A stretch of 64,000 nt of DNA from UBA4736 sp002404015. Its GTDB lineage: Bacteria; Chloroflexota; Dormibacteria; Dormibacterales; Dormibacteraceae. The position numbers and the translations under genes were made by a program. The stretch spans positions 1-64,000 of the forward strand of contig DAIOCN010000016.1 in the NCBI GenBank assembly GCA_036747295.1, in the 5' to 3' direction. A model generated the notes under the pieces. That model saw only the letters and a list, made by a program, of their open reading frames with translations. It did no database searches and was not told where the DNA came from. Positions 1 to 7,883 of the stretch are shown piece by piece (within the stretch, counting starts at the first letter, position 1; each line of letters opens with the position of its first letter).

Positions 1-84
1 GCCAGACCTCCGAGCCCGGCTAGCTTGACACTCAGGCTGGGTGGGGGGCCTCAGGTGCTTGCCGGATTCGGATGACCCTCGGGG

Positions 85-1164
85 TCAGCCCTGAAGCGTC
101 AGCTGGCGCTCCGCCTCTACCCGCGTGAGTCGAGTGCGCAGGGCCCGGTGGTCGCGCAGGGCCCGTCGGCCCGACCCCGTGGCAGCGTCGGAGGCTTCCT
201 CGAGATCCGCGTGCCAGGCGTCGGTCAGCTTGAACAGGGCGACCAGGTCGGGATCCCAGAGGGTTCCGGCGCCTTCCTGGATGGCGGCTCGAGCCTGGCC
301 GAGAGTCAGTCCGCGGCGAGACGGCCGATCCGAGACCAGGGCATCGAAGCCGTCGCAGATCGCGACGATTCGAGCGGCGACCGGGATCTGGTCGCCGGCC
401 AGCCGATCCGGGTAGCCCGCGCCGTCAAGACGCTCGTGATGGTGGCGCACGATCGGCATCAGCGCGGATGCGGCGCGAAGGGGCGCGATGATCTCGGCGC
501 CCAGGCTGGGATGCTGCCGGATGAGCGCCATGTCCTCTTCGTTGAGGCTGCCGCCCGCGGCGAGGATCCGGTCGGGCAGTCCGATCTTTCCGATGTCGTG
601 GATGAGCGTCCCCCTGTAGAGGTCGGCCAGGGCCTCCGGGCTGAGCTTGGCCGCGTGGCCCAGGGCCCACGCCATCCGCGCCACCCTGATCGAGTGGGCC
701 TCGGTATACGGGCTCCTGGCGTCGACCGCCCGAGCAAGTGTGAATACGACCTGCTCGGCATTCTCCATCCCGTCGCGGGCGTGCTTCATGCGGAGCAGGG
801 AGCGGACCCGAGCCACGATCTCGTCGCGATCCACAGGCTTGGTGAGGTAGTCGTCGGCGCCGGCCTCGAGGCTGCGGATGCGATCCGTGGTGGCGCCGAG
901 TCCCGACACCATAACGATCGGGAGCATCGAGGTGACCGGATCGGCGCGCAGCCGGACGCAGAGCTCGAAGCCGTTCATCCCGGGCATCATCACGTCGAGC
1001 AGGAGGACGTCCGGCGGCGCAGCCGCGATCGACGCGATGGCCTCGGCGCAATTGCACGCGGTGACGACCTGGCAGCCGGCGTGGCGGAGCACTTCGAACA
1101 TCAGCTCGCGGTTGAGCTCTTCGTCGTCGACGACCAGGACGCGTCCAGTCTCGGGCACCCGCAC
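85..1164 (-). CDS. Response regulator with HD-GYP output domain
   Basis: A 359-residue two-domain signalling protein. The receiver domain spans about residues 8-125, with acidic DD near 13-14, probable phospho-acceptor D57 (LLLDVMM) and conserved K109 (LTKP). The HD-GYP domain spans about 135-320, with H189-D190 in HDIGKIG, HHHERLDGAGYP around 241-252 and a later D271. In this family the HD-GYP domain hydrolyses cyclic di-GMP and the receiver controls it. That activity is inferred from the motifs. No membrane segment is visible, so it is probably cytoplasmic. No partner histidine kinase lies in the window. Its stop is near the window edge, so a downstream partner could be out of view. The family call is secure, the signal is unknown. 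Confidence 0.92.
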   Translation of the reverse strand: MRVPETGRVLVVDDEELNRELMFEVLRHAGCQVVTACNCAEAIASIAAAPPDVLLLDVMMPGMNGFELCVRLRADPVTSMLPIVMVSGLGATTDRIRSLEAGADDYLTKPVDRDEIVARVRSLLRMKHARDGMENAEQVVFTLARAVDARSPYTEAHSIRVARMAWALGHAAKLSPEALADLYRGTLIHDIGKIGLPDRILAAGGSLNEEDMALIRQHPSLGAEIIAPLRAASALMPIVRHHHERLDGAGYPDRLAGDQIPVAARIVAICDGFDALVSDRPSRRGLTLGQARAAIQEGAGTLWDPDLVALFKLTDAWHADLEEASDAATGSGRRALRDHRALRTRLTRVEAERQLTLQG

Positions 1165-1613
1165 ATCGTGGCGACCCGCAGCGGCATGGCTTCGGCGTTC
1201 GGGAGTCGAATTGGCGTCAGATCGACGCGGCCAACCCGCGCCTCGAGCGGTGGTGCGGCCAATCAGGATCGTGACCTCTCCCCAAAACGCTGTGCCGGTT
1301 CTCCCTAAATCTCGTGATTGAACCGGGGCCGCCGGCTGGCTACCGTGAGTGGCCTACATGGAGACACATCACACGCTCCGCCGAATCAACGACCTGGGGG
1401 CTCTCCTCGCGGCGATCCTCAGCCGGGACTCCGACGCGCGGCTCTCGGACGTCCCCTGGGCGTCCGACCACGCCTCCGCCGACCAGCCTCTCAATCTGCG
1501 GCTGGGCCGGCCAGACGTGATGGACGAGCCCGCCAGCCGCAGCGCCTAGAGCTTGCCGACCGCCGGTCTTAGGCTTTTCTCAGGAACCGCAATTACCGTG
1601 ACCTGACCGAGCC
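1165..1613. other. 449-bp gap, no convincing gene
   Basis: Between the HD-GYP regulator and the next small gene I see no clear coding region. One short frame at 1358-1549 (+, ATG start, 63 residues, METHHTLRRIN...) is open but has no recognised domain and no good ribosome binding site. It overlaps two other short open frames on the same strand, which is common in GC-rich DNA. The gap probably holds the promoter of the HD-GYP gene, but I could not pick a confident -35/-10 pair. Confidence 0.4.
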
Positions 1614-1829
1614 ATGGGACGCAAGTTGCGCGAGACCGACGAGGACAGGGATTGGAGCGCGCTCGCGCTCCGCTCGCGCAGCAACCCTTCGCTGGCGGCC
1701 AGGGCCCGGCTCGGGGCCCGGCGCGTCGCGGCGACGGCCCCCAGCCCAGTGTCCCCGGTCCCCGCGGCGATCTCGCCCGACGGCAGGCCGTTCTGGTGGG
1801 ATGGCCGGCGCTGGACCGATCAGGCTTAG
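1614..1829 (+). CDS. Small basic protein with C-terminal WWDGRRW motif
   Basis: A 71-residue possible gene. The first half is rich in Arg and Ala. The last 20 residues read SPDGRPFWWDGRRWT, which resembles the short tryptophan motif of DUF2510-type domains (often W-W-D-G-x-x-W-T). The same motif appears twice at the N terminus of the membrane protein encoded near 39.8 kb, which supports this being real rather than a chance frame. There is no strong Shine-Dalgarno before the ATG. Function is unknown. In known proteins this motif is usually a small N-terminal module of membrane proteins, so a free-standing C-terminal copy is unusual. It sits in a gene-poor stretch upstream of the acetamidase-like gene, on the same strand. 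Confidence 0.5.
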   Translation: MGRKLRETDEDRDWSALALRSRSNPSLAARARLGARRVAATAPSPVSPVPAAISPDGRPFWWDGRRWTDQA

Positions 1830-1941
1830 TCGGGATCCACCGCCCGCTCCCGCGCTTGCTGCCGGATTGATTCTTGACACGGCCTGCCGACAGGCGTGAG
1901 ATGGCATGCGCGCAGGCCGTTCAGCGGGGAGGGTGCAGAAA

Positions 1942-2886
1942 ATGGTCGGTAACGAGCACGCGATCGATCGGGCGAAGGTCCACTACAAGTGGGATCGCTC
2001 ACTGGAACCGGCGGTCGAGATCGAGCCAGGCGACGTGGTGCACTTCGAGACCGAGGAGGTGACGGACGGGCAGCTCAAGCCGGATTCCCCCGCCTCCGAT
2101 CTCCTGAACCTCGATTTCGACCGGCTCTATCCGCTGGCCGGACCCGTCTTTGTGAAGGGAGCGGAGCCGGGTGACGCGCTGGAGGTCGAGATCCTCGAGC
2201 TGCGGCCCCTGGACTGGGGCTGGGCCGGCCTGATCCCTGGCCTCGGCCTTCTGGCGGAGGACTTCCCGGAGCCCTACCTGCGGGTCTTCGACCTGAAGAA
2301 CGGCGAGTTCGCGGCCCTGCGCGACGACATCCGCATCCCCATCCAGCCGTTTTGCGGAACCATGGGCGTGGCGACCGACGAGGCCGGACCGGTGGACGTG
2401 CTGCCGCCGACCAAGGGCGCCGGCAACGTGGACACGCGGCACCTGACCGCGGGCACGCGGCTGCGCTTGCCGGTGTTCGTCAGCGGAGGCCTGTTCTCGG
2501 CCGGCGACTGCCACGCCGCCCAGGGCGACGGCGAGGTCTGCGTCACAGGGATCGAGTGCCCGATGCGCTTCTCGCTGCGGTTCAACCTCCTGAAGGGCGC
2601 CGCGCCGCGGCCCTGGAGCTACCAGTTCACGACCCCGCCCGGCAGCCTGCAGGCACGGTCCGACAGGGCCGGCTACCTCGCGATGACAGCCCTCGGCCCG
2701 GACCTGATGGAGAACGCCAAGAACTCGGTGCGCGACCTGATCGGATGGCTGGGCCGCGAGAGAGGCCTCGGCGCGCCCGATGCCTATATCCTCTGCAGCC
2801 TGGCCGCCGACCTCAAGATCAGCCAGATCGTCGACCAGCCGAACTGGGGCGTCTCCGCATACCTTTCGCTGGGGGTCTTCACCTAG
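1942..2886 (+). CDS. Acetamidase/formamidase family protein
   Basis: About 314 residues from the preferred ATG at 1942. That start is preceded by GGGGAGGG at 1926-1933. An in-frame ATG at 1906 would add 12 residues without such a site. The sequence carries the family's recognisable stretches: PGDVVHFET near the start, GPVFVKGAEPGD, IPIQPFCGTMGVA, SGGLFSAGDCHAAQGDGEVCVTGIE, and a C-terminal region with LCSLAADLKISQIVD. Family members hydrolyse small amides such as formamide or acetamide to ammonia and the acid, using metal-binding His/Asp/Glu residues. The actual substrate here is inferred only. No signal peptide is seen, so it is cytoplasmic. It is not clearly in an operon: the next gene starts 75 bases later on the same strand. 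Confidence 0.9.
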   Translation: MVGNEHAIDRAKVHYKWDRSLEPAVEIEPGDVVHFETEEVTDGQLKPDSPASDLLNLDFDRLYPLAGPVFVKGAEPGDALEVEILELRPLDWGWAGLIPGLGLLAEDFPEPYLRVFDLKNGEFAALRDDIRIPIQPFCGTMGVATDEAGPVDVLPPTKGAGNVDTRHLTAGTRLRLPVFVSGGLFSAGDCHAAQGDGEVCVTGIECPMRFSLRFNLLKGAAPRPWSYQFTTPPGSLQARSDRAGYLAMTALGPDLMENAKNSVRDLIGWLGRERGLGAPDAYILCSLAADLKISQIVDQPNWGVSAYLSLGVFT

Positions 2887-2961
2887 CAGAATCCCGCGCC
2901 TCGGGCCGGGCGCAGGCGTTTGGAAGGAGCGATTTTGCCCACCGCTTCGTAAAGTGGAGGG

Positions 2962-4317
2962 GTGAGATTGTCCTGGCACAGCGCTCGCTGGGTCCTGATA
3001 GGGGCCCTGCTCGTGGCTCTATTGGCCGGCGCGGGATCCGTGATTCTGGCCGGACAGTCAGTCACGGCGGCCCAGGCCGAGTACGCTGCGGCCGGCCGCA
3101 GCCTTGACGTTCAGCTCGCCGCAGCCGCCCAGGCCGGGTACGGCGAGCAGGACCTGCAGCCGGTCCAGGACCAGCTGACGCTGGTGCGGGCAGCTCACCT
3201 GCCGCTGCTGGTCTGGGCCCAGCCTGGCTTCTACTCGAACCAGGCCTCCCGCCTGCGCGGGCTGCAGGCTGACCTTCACCAGACCCAGGCCCAGGTCGAC
3301 CAGAACGCCAAGCAGGACCTGGACCAGCAGCTCGCCACCGCCAAGACCGGGATCGACCGCGCTCGCACGATCGACGTCGCCGACGCCCAGACGACCGGCC
3401 TGGCGGGACGCTACGACGACCTGGTGAAGCGGCAGTTCGCCGCGACCACGATTGCGGACGTCCGCAAGGCGGACACCGACGCCAAGACGCTGGTCACCGA
3501 CGTGATCGCCGCGGGCAGCCAGCAGACGGCCGAGAACACGGCCATCCAGACGGTGGCCGACACCCTGACCCAGCAGGGCGCCAGCCTGGCCACAATGCAG
3601 AGCCTGGGCAACACCTCGCTGGCAGCGGGCCGAAACGACGCCACCGTGGCCGCTTACGAGGCCAAGCCGGGGCGCTTCGCGGCGCTCACGCAGCTGATGG
3701 ACGCCTACAACCGCATGGAGCACTACGCTGCGCGGATCGGCTCAGCAGATCCCCAGCAGGCGGCCTTCGGGACGGCCGCCGTGCAGCGCTACGCCGGGCT
3801 GGTCCATTCCCAGCTGATGCAGAACCTCGGACCCAAGCACGTCATCGTCTCGTTCGAGGCCCAGCACGTCTGGGTCTACGACGCCCAGAAGGTCGTGCTG
3901 GAGTCGGCGGTGACGACCGGCATCCGTGGCTCCACCGCCTACGGGACCGACTTCGGACCGATGAAGGTGCTGCACAACGATCATCCCTTCAAGATGCACT
4001 CGCCCTGGCCGAAGGGCTCGGTGTACTGGTACCCGGACACGGTCGTCCAGTGGACGGTGTTCTTCACCAACAGCGGCGAGTCCTTCCACGACGCATCGTG
4101 GGAGTCCGACTACCAGTTGGGGCCGGGCTCGCAGTACAACGCCTCGACCCGCAGCCACGGCTGCATCCACATCCCCTACAGCGACGCCCAGTGGCTCTAC
4201 GGCTGGGCCGACGTCGGCACGCCGGTGGACGTCGTGCCGGGTGACGGCCAGCCGCTCGCCGCCCAGCTGGCCGAGATGACGACCGACGACCAGGGCGTCC
4301 CGCTGAACCCGGCCTGA
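2962..4317 (+). CDS. Membrane-anchored L,D-transpeptidase (YkuD domain)
   Basis: About 451 residues. Residues 8-30 form a hydrophobic signal-anchor (WVLIGALLVALLAGAGSVIL). A long Gln/Ala-rich helical spacer follows, and a C-terminal YkuD domain carries the catalytic motif SHGCIH with H399 and C401. L,D-transpeptidases cross-link peptidoglycan through diaminopimelate (3-3 links) outside the membrane, using the cysteine as nucleophile. The spacer probably holds the enzyme away from the membrane. Start choice: GTG at 2962 lies only 1-2 bases after GGAGG (2956-2960). The in-frame TTG at 2968 has a better 7-base spacing and may be the true start. The gene is monocistronic as far as can be seen, and converges with the regulator gene downstream. 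Confidence 0.93.
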   Translation: MRLSWHSARWVLIGALLVALLAGAGSVILAGQSVTAAQAEYAAAGRSLDVQLAAAAQAGYGEQDLQPVQDQLTLVRAAHLPLLVWAQPGFYSNQASRLRGLQADLHQTQAQVDQNAKQDLDQQLATAKTGIDRARTIDVADAQTTGLAGRYDDLVKRQFAATTIADVRKADTDAKTLVTDVIAAGSQQTAENTAIQTVADTLTQQGASLATMQSLGNTSLAAGRNDATVAAYEAKPGRFAALTQLMDAYNRMEHYAARIGSADPQQAAFGTAAVQRYAGLVHSQLMQNLGPKHVIVSFEAQHVWVYDAQKVVLESAVTTGIRGSTAYGTDFGPMKVLHNDHPFKMHSPWPKGSVYWYPDTVVQWTVFFTNSGESFHDASWESDYQLGPGSQYNASTRSHGCIHIPYSDAQWLYGWADVGTPVDVVPGDGQPLAAQLAEMTTDDQGVPLNPA

Positions 4318-4428
4318 TCTGCTGACCCGGATGCGGCCGCTGGGCGCTGGTCAGCGCATCGCCGGGCCACGTGGCGGAGTCTAGCCAGGCTGGCGGCCAC
4401 CGGAGCCCGGGCTCGGGGCGAGAGGCCC

Positions 4429-5010
4429 TCAGTCGAAGAGCAGTGCGTACCCTCGGCGGGGATGGGTGCGCAGCTCGGCGGGCAGGGCCACCTGGGCCAG
4501 CTTCTCGCGCACGCGCACGATGTAAGTGCGGACCTGCTCTGACGAGAGCCGGCGGTCCTGCCAGGCCATCGCGGCGATGGCGGTCGTGTTGAAGTCGCGG
4601 CCAGGGTGTCGGAGCAGAAGGTCCAGCAGCTGCGACTCGCGGCGGGTCAGCCGGACCTCACGCCCGCGATGCCGCAAGCGTCGCGTGGCCACGTCGAAGT
4701 CCACGCCGGCCAACTGCATGCTGCGCTTGTCCCAGAAGTCCAGGCGTTCCCGGACGTGGTGGATGTGCGCCCGCCTGGTGGCCAGGTCGCCGCTCTCGAC
4801 GCCCCGCCGCGCCGACTCGGACATCCCTTCCAGCTCGCCGCTCATCCGGCCCAGCTGGGCGGAGTGGAAGGACAGCAGCTCCTGGTAGACGTTCACCCAG
4901 TGGCGCGCGTCGAGGGGGTGCTCGGTGTCCGGGTCCTCGCCGACGATCAGGCCGGGGGCCTCGACTGCGGTGTCTGACTTCTCTTTGCTCTTCGGCATCT
5001 CAAGGTCCAT
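4429..5010 (-). CDS. Winged-helix transcriptional regulator with novel N-terminal domain
   Basis: 193 residues. The C-terminal part (about 100-193) is an OmpR/PhoB-type winged helix: a short beta region (FDVATRRLRHRGREVRLT), the helix LTRRESQLLDLLLRHPGRDFNT, SEQVRTYIVRVREKL and the wing HPRRGYALLF. The N-terminal part (about 30-97) is not a receiver domain: it has no phospho-acceptor pattern and is predicted helical. It matches the whole protein encoded just upstream (DAxHWxxVYxEL..., then MxEG, AR, and a final WxxR). The regulator therefore looks like a DNA-binding module attached to an undescribed sensor or dimerisation domain. It lies 93 bases downstream of its paralogue on the same strand. 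The target genes and signal are unknown. Confidence 0.85.
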   Translation of the reverse strand: MDLEMPKSKEKSDTAVEAPGLIVGEDPDTEHPLDARHWVNVYQELLSFHSAQLGRMSGELEGMSESARRGVESGDLATRRAHIHHVRERLDFWDKRSMQLAGVDFDVATRRLRHRGREVRLTRRESQLLDLLLRHPGRDFNTTAIAAMAWQDRRLSSEQVRTYIVRVREKLAQVALPAELRTHPRRGYALLFD

Positions 5011-5103
5011 TGCTCAGGTTGCTGAACTTGCAAAGATCGCGCTACGGCGAAATTTTGCGACGGGCGTTGCCGCAAAGTCCAGCCCCCAACAGCATCGCGG
5101 CGT

Positions 5104-5391
5104 CTAGGCAGTGGCCGGGCGGAGCCGGGCTTCCCAGTATCCGAACCGGCGCTCGAATCGCGCCAGCTCCTCTTTCAGCATCTTCATGTCGTCTCTCTCG
5201 AGCTCGGCTCGGGCGTCCTTCTGGAGACCTTCGAGCATGCCTCCGAGGGACCGTATCAGCGACCTCTTAGTCGCGATCAGCTCGCGGTAAACGAGGGTCC
5301 AGTGGGCCGCGTCCTGGGACGACGGGTTGGGCGCGTCTTCACCGGGTAACAGGCGGTCGGGAGCCATGGGATCCACCATTCCTTCCGCCAC
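5104..5391 (-). CDS. Stand-alone paralogue of the regulator's N-terminal domain
   Basis: 95 residues with no recognised family. Read against the neighbouring winged-helix protein, it shares DAxHWxxVYxEL (about residues 27-39), a central MxEGxxxxAR segment, and a terminal FxxRxxxWxxR. Spacing between these blocks is the same in both. It has no DNA-binding wing. It is probably an all-helical protein that can pair with the N-terminal domain of its neighbour, by analogy with regulators that have domain-only partners. That role is inference. It is transcribed first, 93 bases ahead of the regulator gene, so the two are likely co-expressed. The start (ATG at 5391) is not strongly fixed, because further in-frame ATGs lie at residues 5 and 9. 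Confidence 0.7.
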   Translation of the reverse strand: MAEGMVDPMAPDRLLPGEDAPNPSSQDAAHWTLVYRELIATKRSLIRSLGGMLEGLQKDARAELERDDMKMLKEELARFERRFGYWEARLRPATA

Positions 5392-5570
5392 CGACCAGAT
5401 CAGCTGTCCAGGGTTCGCCGGCCCGGGGGGAAGGTGCGGGCGAACGAGACCCTGGGGCGCCAGTATGCGCCTTCAAGTTTTTCGTCGCGCGAATCGCTGA
5501 CACGAAACCTGGCAATTGCGATATCAGAGAGGGGTCCCCCCGAAGGCGGCGGCACTTAGAATCGGCGTGC

Positions 5571-6068
5571 ATGATCGGCTGGCGCTTCTACGACTCGAAT
5601 CCGCTCCGGGACGCCCTGGAGCAGATGGCCGCCGAGCACCGCCGGCGGCCCGGGCGCGGCGAACCGATGCCGATCAACGTCTACGAGGATTCGGGAGCGG
5701 TCGTCGTCGAGGCTGCTCTGCCGGCCGTTACGGCCGAACGCGTGGACCTGAGCTGCAGCGAAGGCCTGCTGACGATCAGGGCCCGGGCCGATATCCCCGA
5801 GCGCGAGTACATCCACCAGGAGATGGGGACCGTCGACTACCTGCGCCAGGTGGTGCTGCCGGGCGACTGCCGGTTTGACGAGGCGGAGGCCTCCTTCGAC
5901 TCGGGCATCCTGACCATCCGGGTGCCCAAGGTGAAGCTGAAGACGCCCGAGAAGATCCGCATCCAGGTCACGAAGCGCGATTCGGGGCAGACGCTCGAGG
6001 CCCATCCCGGCAGCGGCTACTCCGAGGTCAAGACCCCCATCCGCAAGCGGCGCCCGAAGGCTCAGTAA
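5571..6068 (+). CDS. Hsp20/alpha-crystallin family small heat shock protein
   Basis: 165 residues. A short N-terminal arm (MIGWRFYDSNPLRDALEQM) precedes an alpha-crystallin domain at about residues 33-133. It opens with PMPINVYEDSGAVVVEAALPAV and ends with the typical FDSGILTIRVPKVK strand. The extension after that is Lys/Arg-rich and lacks a clear I-x-I tail motif. Family members are ATP-independent holdases that bind unfolding proteins. No CIRCE element is visible upstream. A weak TAGAAT at 5557-5562 ends 8 bases before the ATG, too close to serve as a normal -10 with a leader. The gene converges with the acyltransferase, and their 3' ends overlap by 7 bases. Confidence 0.93.
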   Translation: MIGWRFYDSNPLRDALEQMAAEHRRRPGRGEPMPINVYEDSGAVVVEAALPAVTAERVDLSCSEGLLTIRARADIPEREYIHQEMGTVDYLRQVVLPGDCRFDEAEASFDSGILTIRVPKVKLKTPEKIRIQVTKRDSGQTLEAHPGSGYSEVKTPIRKRRPKAQ

Positions 6069-6880
6069 AAGACGGTCTTCCGGCGCGGCAGCATCCGGTC
6101 GACCGCGGCCTGGATCGAGCCCCGCACCTCCTCCGAGATCTCCAGCACCAGCGCCGGGTCCTCGGCGGCCTCGGGACCCAGCGCCACAGTGTCGACGGGC
6201 TCGCCGAAGGCGATGAACCACTTCGACGGCAGCGGCATCACGCCAACCGGGCCGAGGAGGGGGAAGGTCGCGGTGAGCGGGAACGAGGGCAGCCCAAACA
6301 GGCGGGCCAGCACGGGCACGTCGGCCACCACTGGGTGGACCTCCTCACTGCCGACCACCGCGACCGGGATGATCGGGGAACCCGTCCGGAGAGCGACCTG
6401 GACGAAGCCGCCCCGGCCGAAGCGCTGGACCCGGTAGCGCTCGCGGTAAAGCTTGGCGGCCCCCTTGACGCCCTCCGGGAAGACGCCCACCAACTGGTCG
6501 CGCTCGAGCAGGGTGGTCGCGTTGTCGGGGTGGGCCAAGACGTTCCCGGTGCGCAGGAGGAACTGCGAGATGAACGGCAACCGGAAGGCCCAATCAACGA
6601 CCAGCATCCGGGCGTGCCGGGGCTGCAGGTGCTCCAGCCAGATGGCGGTCCGGATCATAGCGCCGTCGTACGGCACGACTCCCGCGTGGTTGGCCGCGAG
6701 CAGTGCGCGCCCGCTCGCAGGGACGTTCTCCACGCCCTCCGACTCGACGCGCCAGTAGCGGCGGTACAGCCACTCGGCGACCGGCAGCCCGACTCGCTCG
6801 GTGAACTCGGCGTCGAACCCGAAGTCGTCGATGGGGGCGGCTGGGAGCGCGGGCTCGGCCACCCTGAGGGCTCGGGCCAT
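6062..6880 (-). CDS. Lysophospholipid acyltransferase family protein
   Basis: 272 residues. The acyltransferase motifs are present: block I AANHAGVVPYDG with H65 and D72, and block III VFPEGVKG with E136. The His-to-Asp spacing is six residues rather than the classical four. I recall this spacing in a branch of PlsC-like proteins of actinobacteria. Later, PIIPVAVVGSEEVHP fits block IV. The enzyme should transfer an acyl group to a lysophospholipid or related acceptor at the inner membrane face. No strong membrane helix is visible, so it may be peripheral. The exact acceptor cannot be told. It is divergent from the recombinase gene, with about 70 bases between the starts. Confidence 0.85.
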   Translation of the reverse strand: MARALRVAEPALPAAPIDDFGFDAEFTERVGLPVAEWLYRRYWRVESEGVENVPASGRALLAANHAGVVPYDGAMIRTAIWLEHLQPRHARMLVVDWAFRLPFISQFLLRTGNVLAHPDNATTLLERDQLVGVFPEGVKGAAKLYRERYRVQRFGRGGFVQVALRTGSPIIPVAVVGSEEVHPVVADVPVLARLFGLPSFPLTATFPLLGPVGVMPLPSKWFIAFGEPVDTVALGPEAAEDPALVLEISEEVRGSIQAAVDRMLPRRKTVFY

Positions 6881-6950
6881 CGCTCGATTATGGGCGGGTG
6901 GGCGCTACGCCGGGATCGGTGGATCCGGCTAAGATCGCCTTGGCCTCGCC

Positions 6951-7883
6951 ATGGCACTCGACTTCCAGGCCGCATCTGACGAATACCTCGGCTGGCTCCA
7001 GCTGGAAGCCAATCGCAGCCCGAACACGGTCCGTGCCTACGCCGCCGAGCTGCGCCGGCTGGCGGCCTTCCTGGCTGGGCGCAGCCACTCGCTCCGGATG
7101 GAGGATCTCGTCCATGAGGATCTCCGGGCCTTCCAGCGCCACCTTGCGCTGACGCTCAAGAGCCCGGCTTCGCGGGCGCGGGCGCTGGTGGCGGTCCGCT
7201 CCTGGCTGCGCTGGCTGGCGCGGGAGGAGCTCGTCAAGAACGACCTCTCGAACCGGATCACCCTGCCCAAGCTGGAGCAGCGGCTGCCCAAGCCCATGCA
7301 GCCCGACGAGCTGACCGACCTCCTGGCCGCGCTGCCCTCCGAGACCCCGTTGGACAAGCGCGACAAGGCGCTCGTTAACTTCCTGATCAGCACCGGCTGC
7401 CGGATCTCAGAAGCGCTCGCCCTCGACCGGACCGACGTTCCCCGCCAGGGCAACCGGCTGATCGTGACCGGCAAGGGCGCCAAGCAGCGCGCGGTCTACC
7501 TTACGGCGGACGCCAAGGCGGCCGTCGACGATTACCTCCTGGCCCGAACCGACACCTGCATGGCGCTGTTCGTCAACTACGACCGCTCGGCGCCCAGGGG
7601 CGGCGAGCGCCGGCTCACCGCGGCCGGTGCTCAGTACGTCGTCCGGCGCCTGCGGGCCAGGTTCGGGGCCTGGTCCTTCAAATCCCCGCACGTCGCCCGC
7701 CACACTGCCGCAACCACCCTGCTGGAGGTCACCGGCGGCGACGTGCGCCTGGTCCAGGAGGTCCTTGGCCACGCCAACCTGAACACCCTGCAGGGCTATA
7801 CCAAGATCGTGGACGCGCGCAAGCAGGAGGCCTACAAGCACTACCAGGAGTACCTGGACGACAAGAAACGGGAGGTGAGGTGA
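6951..7883 (+). CDS. Tyrosine recombinase, XerC/XerD-like
   Basis: 310 residues, the usual Xer length. The N-terminal SAM-like core-binding domain spans about 1-90 (SPNTVRAYAAELRRLAAFL). The catalytic domain contains R151 (TGCRISEAL), K175 (GKGAK), H247 and R250 (HVARH), H274 (LGHAN) and the nucleophile Y283 (GYTKI). Every residue of the catalytic set is present. Xer recombinases resolve chromosome dimers at dif. Phage-type integrases look similar, but here there is no neighbouring phage gene and no tRNA attachment site, so a housekeeping role is more likely. The stop overlaps the GTG start of the next gene by 4 bases (7880-7883), so the two are translationally coupled. Confidence 0.9.
   Translation: MALDFQAASDEYLGWLQLEANRSPNTVRAYAAELRRLAAFLAGRSHSLRMEDLVHEDLRAFQRHLALTLKSPASRARALVAVRSWLRWLAREELVKNDLSNRITLPKLEQRLPKPMQPDELTDLLAALPSETPLDKRDKALVNFLISTGCRISEALALDRTDVPRQGNRLIVTGKGAKQRAVYLTADAKAAVDDYLLARTDTCMALFVNYDRSAPRGGERRLTAAGAQYVVRRLRARFGAWSFKSPHVARHTAATTLLEVTGGDVRLVQEVLGHANLNTLQGYTKIVDARKQEAYKHYQEYLDDKKREVR

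Noticed and set aside
1314..1572. Overlapping short frames as genes
   Set aside because: Three frames compete, none has a ribosome binding site or recognisable domain, and composition is Arg/Pro/Ser-rich as expected by chance.
4380..4428. GAGCCCGGGCTC palindrome as terminator between convergent genes
   Set aside because: The arms are short and self-complementary by GC content, with no T-run on either strand.
6951..7883. Tyrosine recombinase as a sign of an integrated element
   Set aside because: No tRNA, attachment repeat, phage or plasmid gene is nearby, and the protein has normal Xer length. A housekeeping role is simpler.
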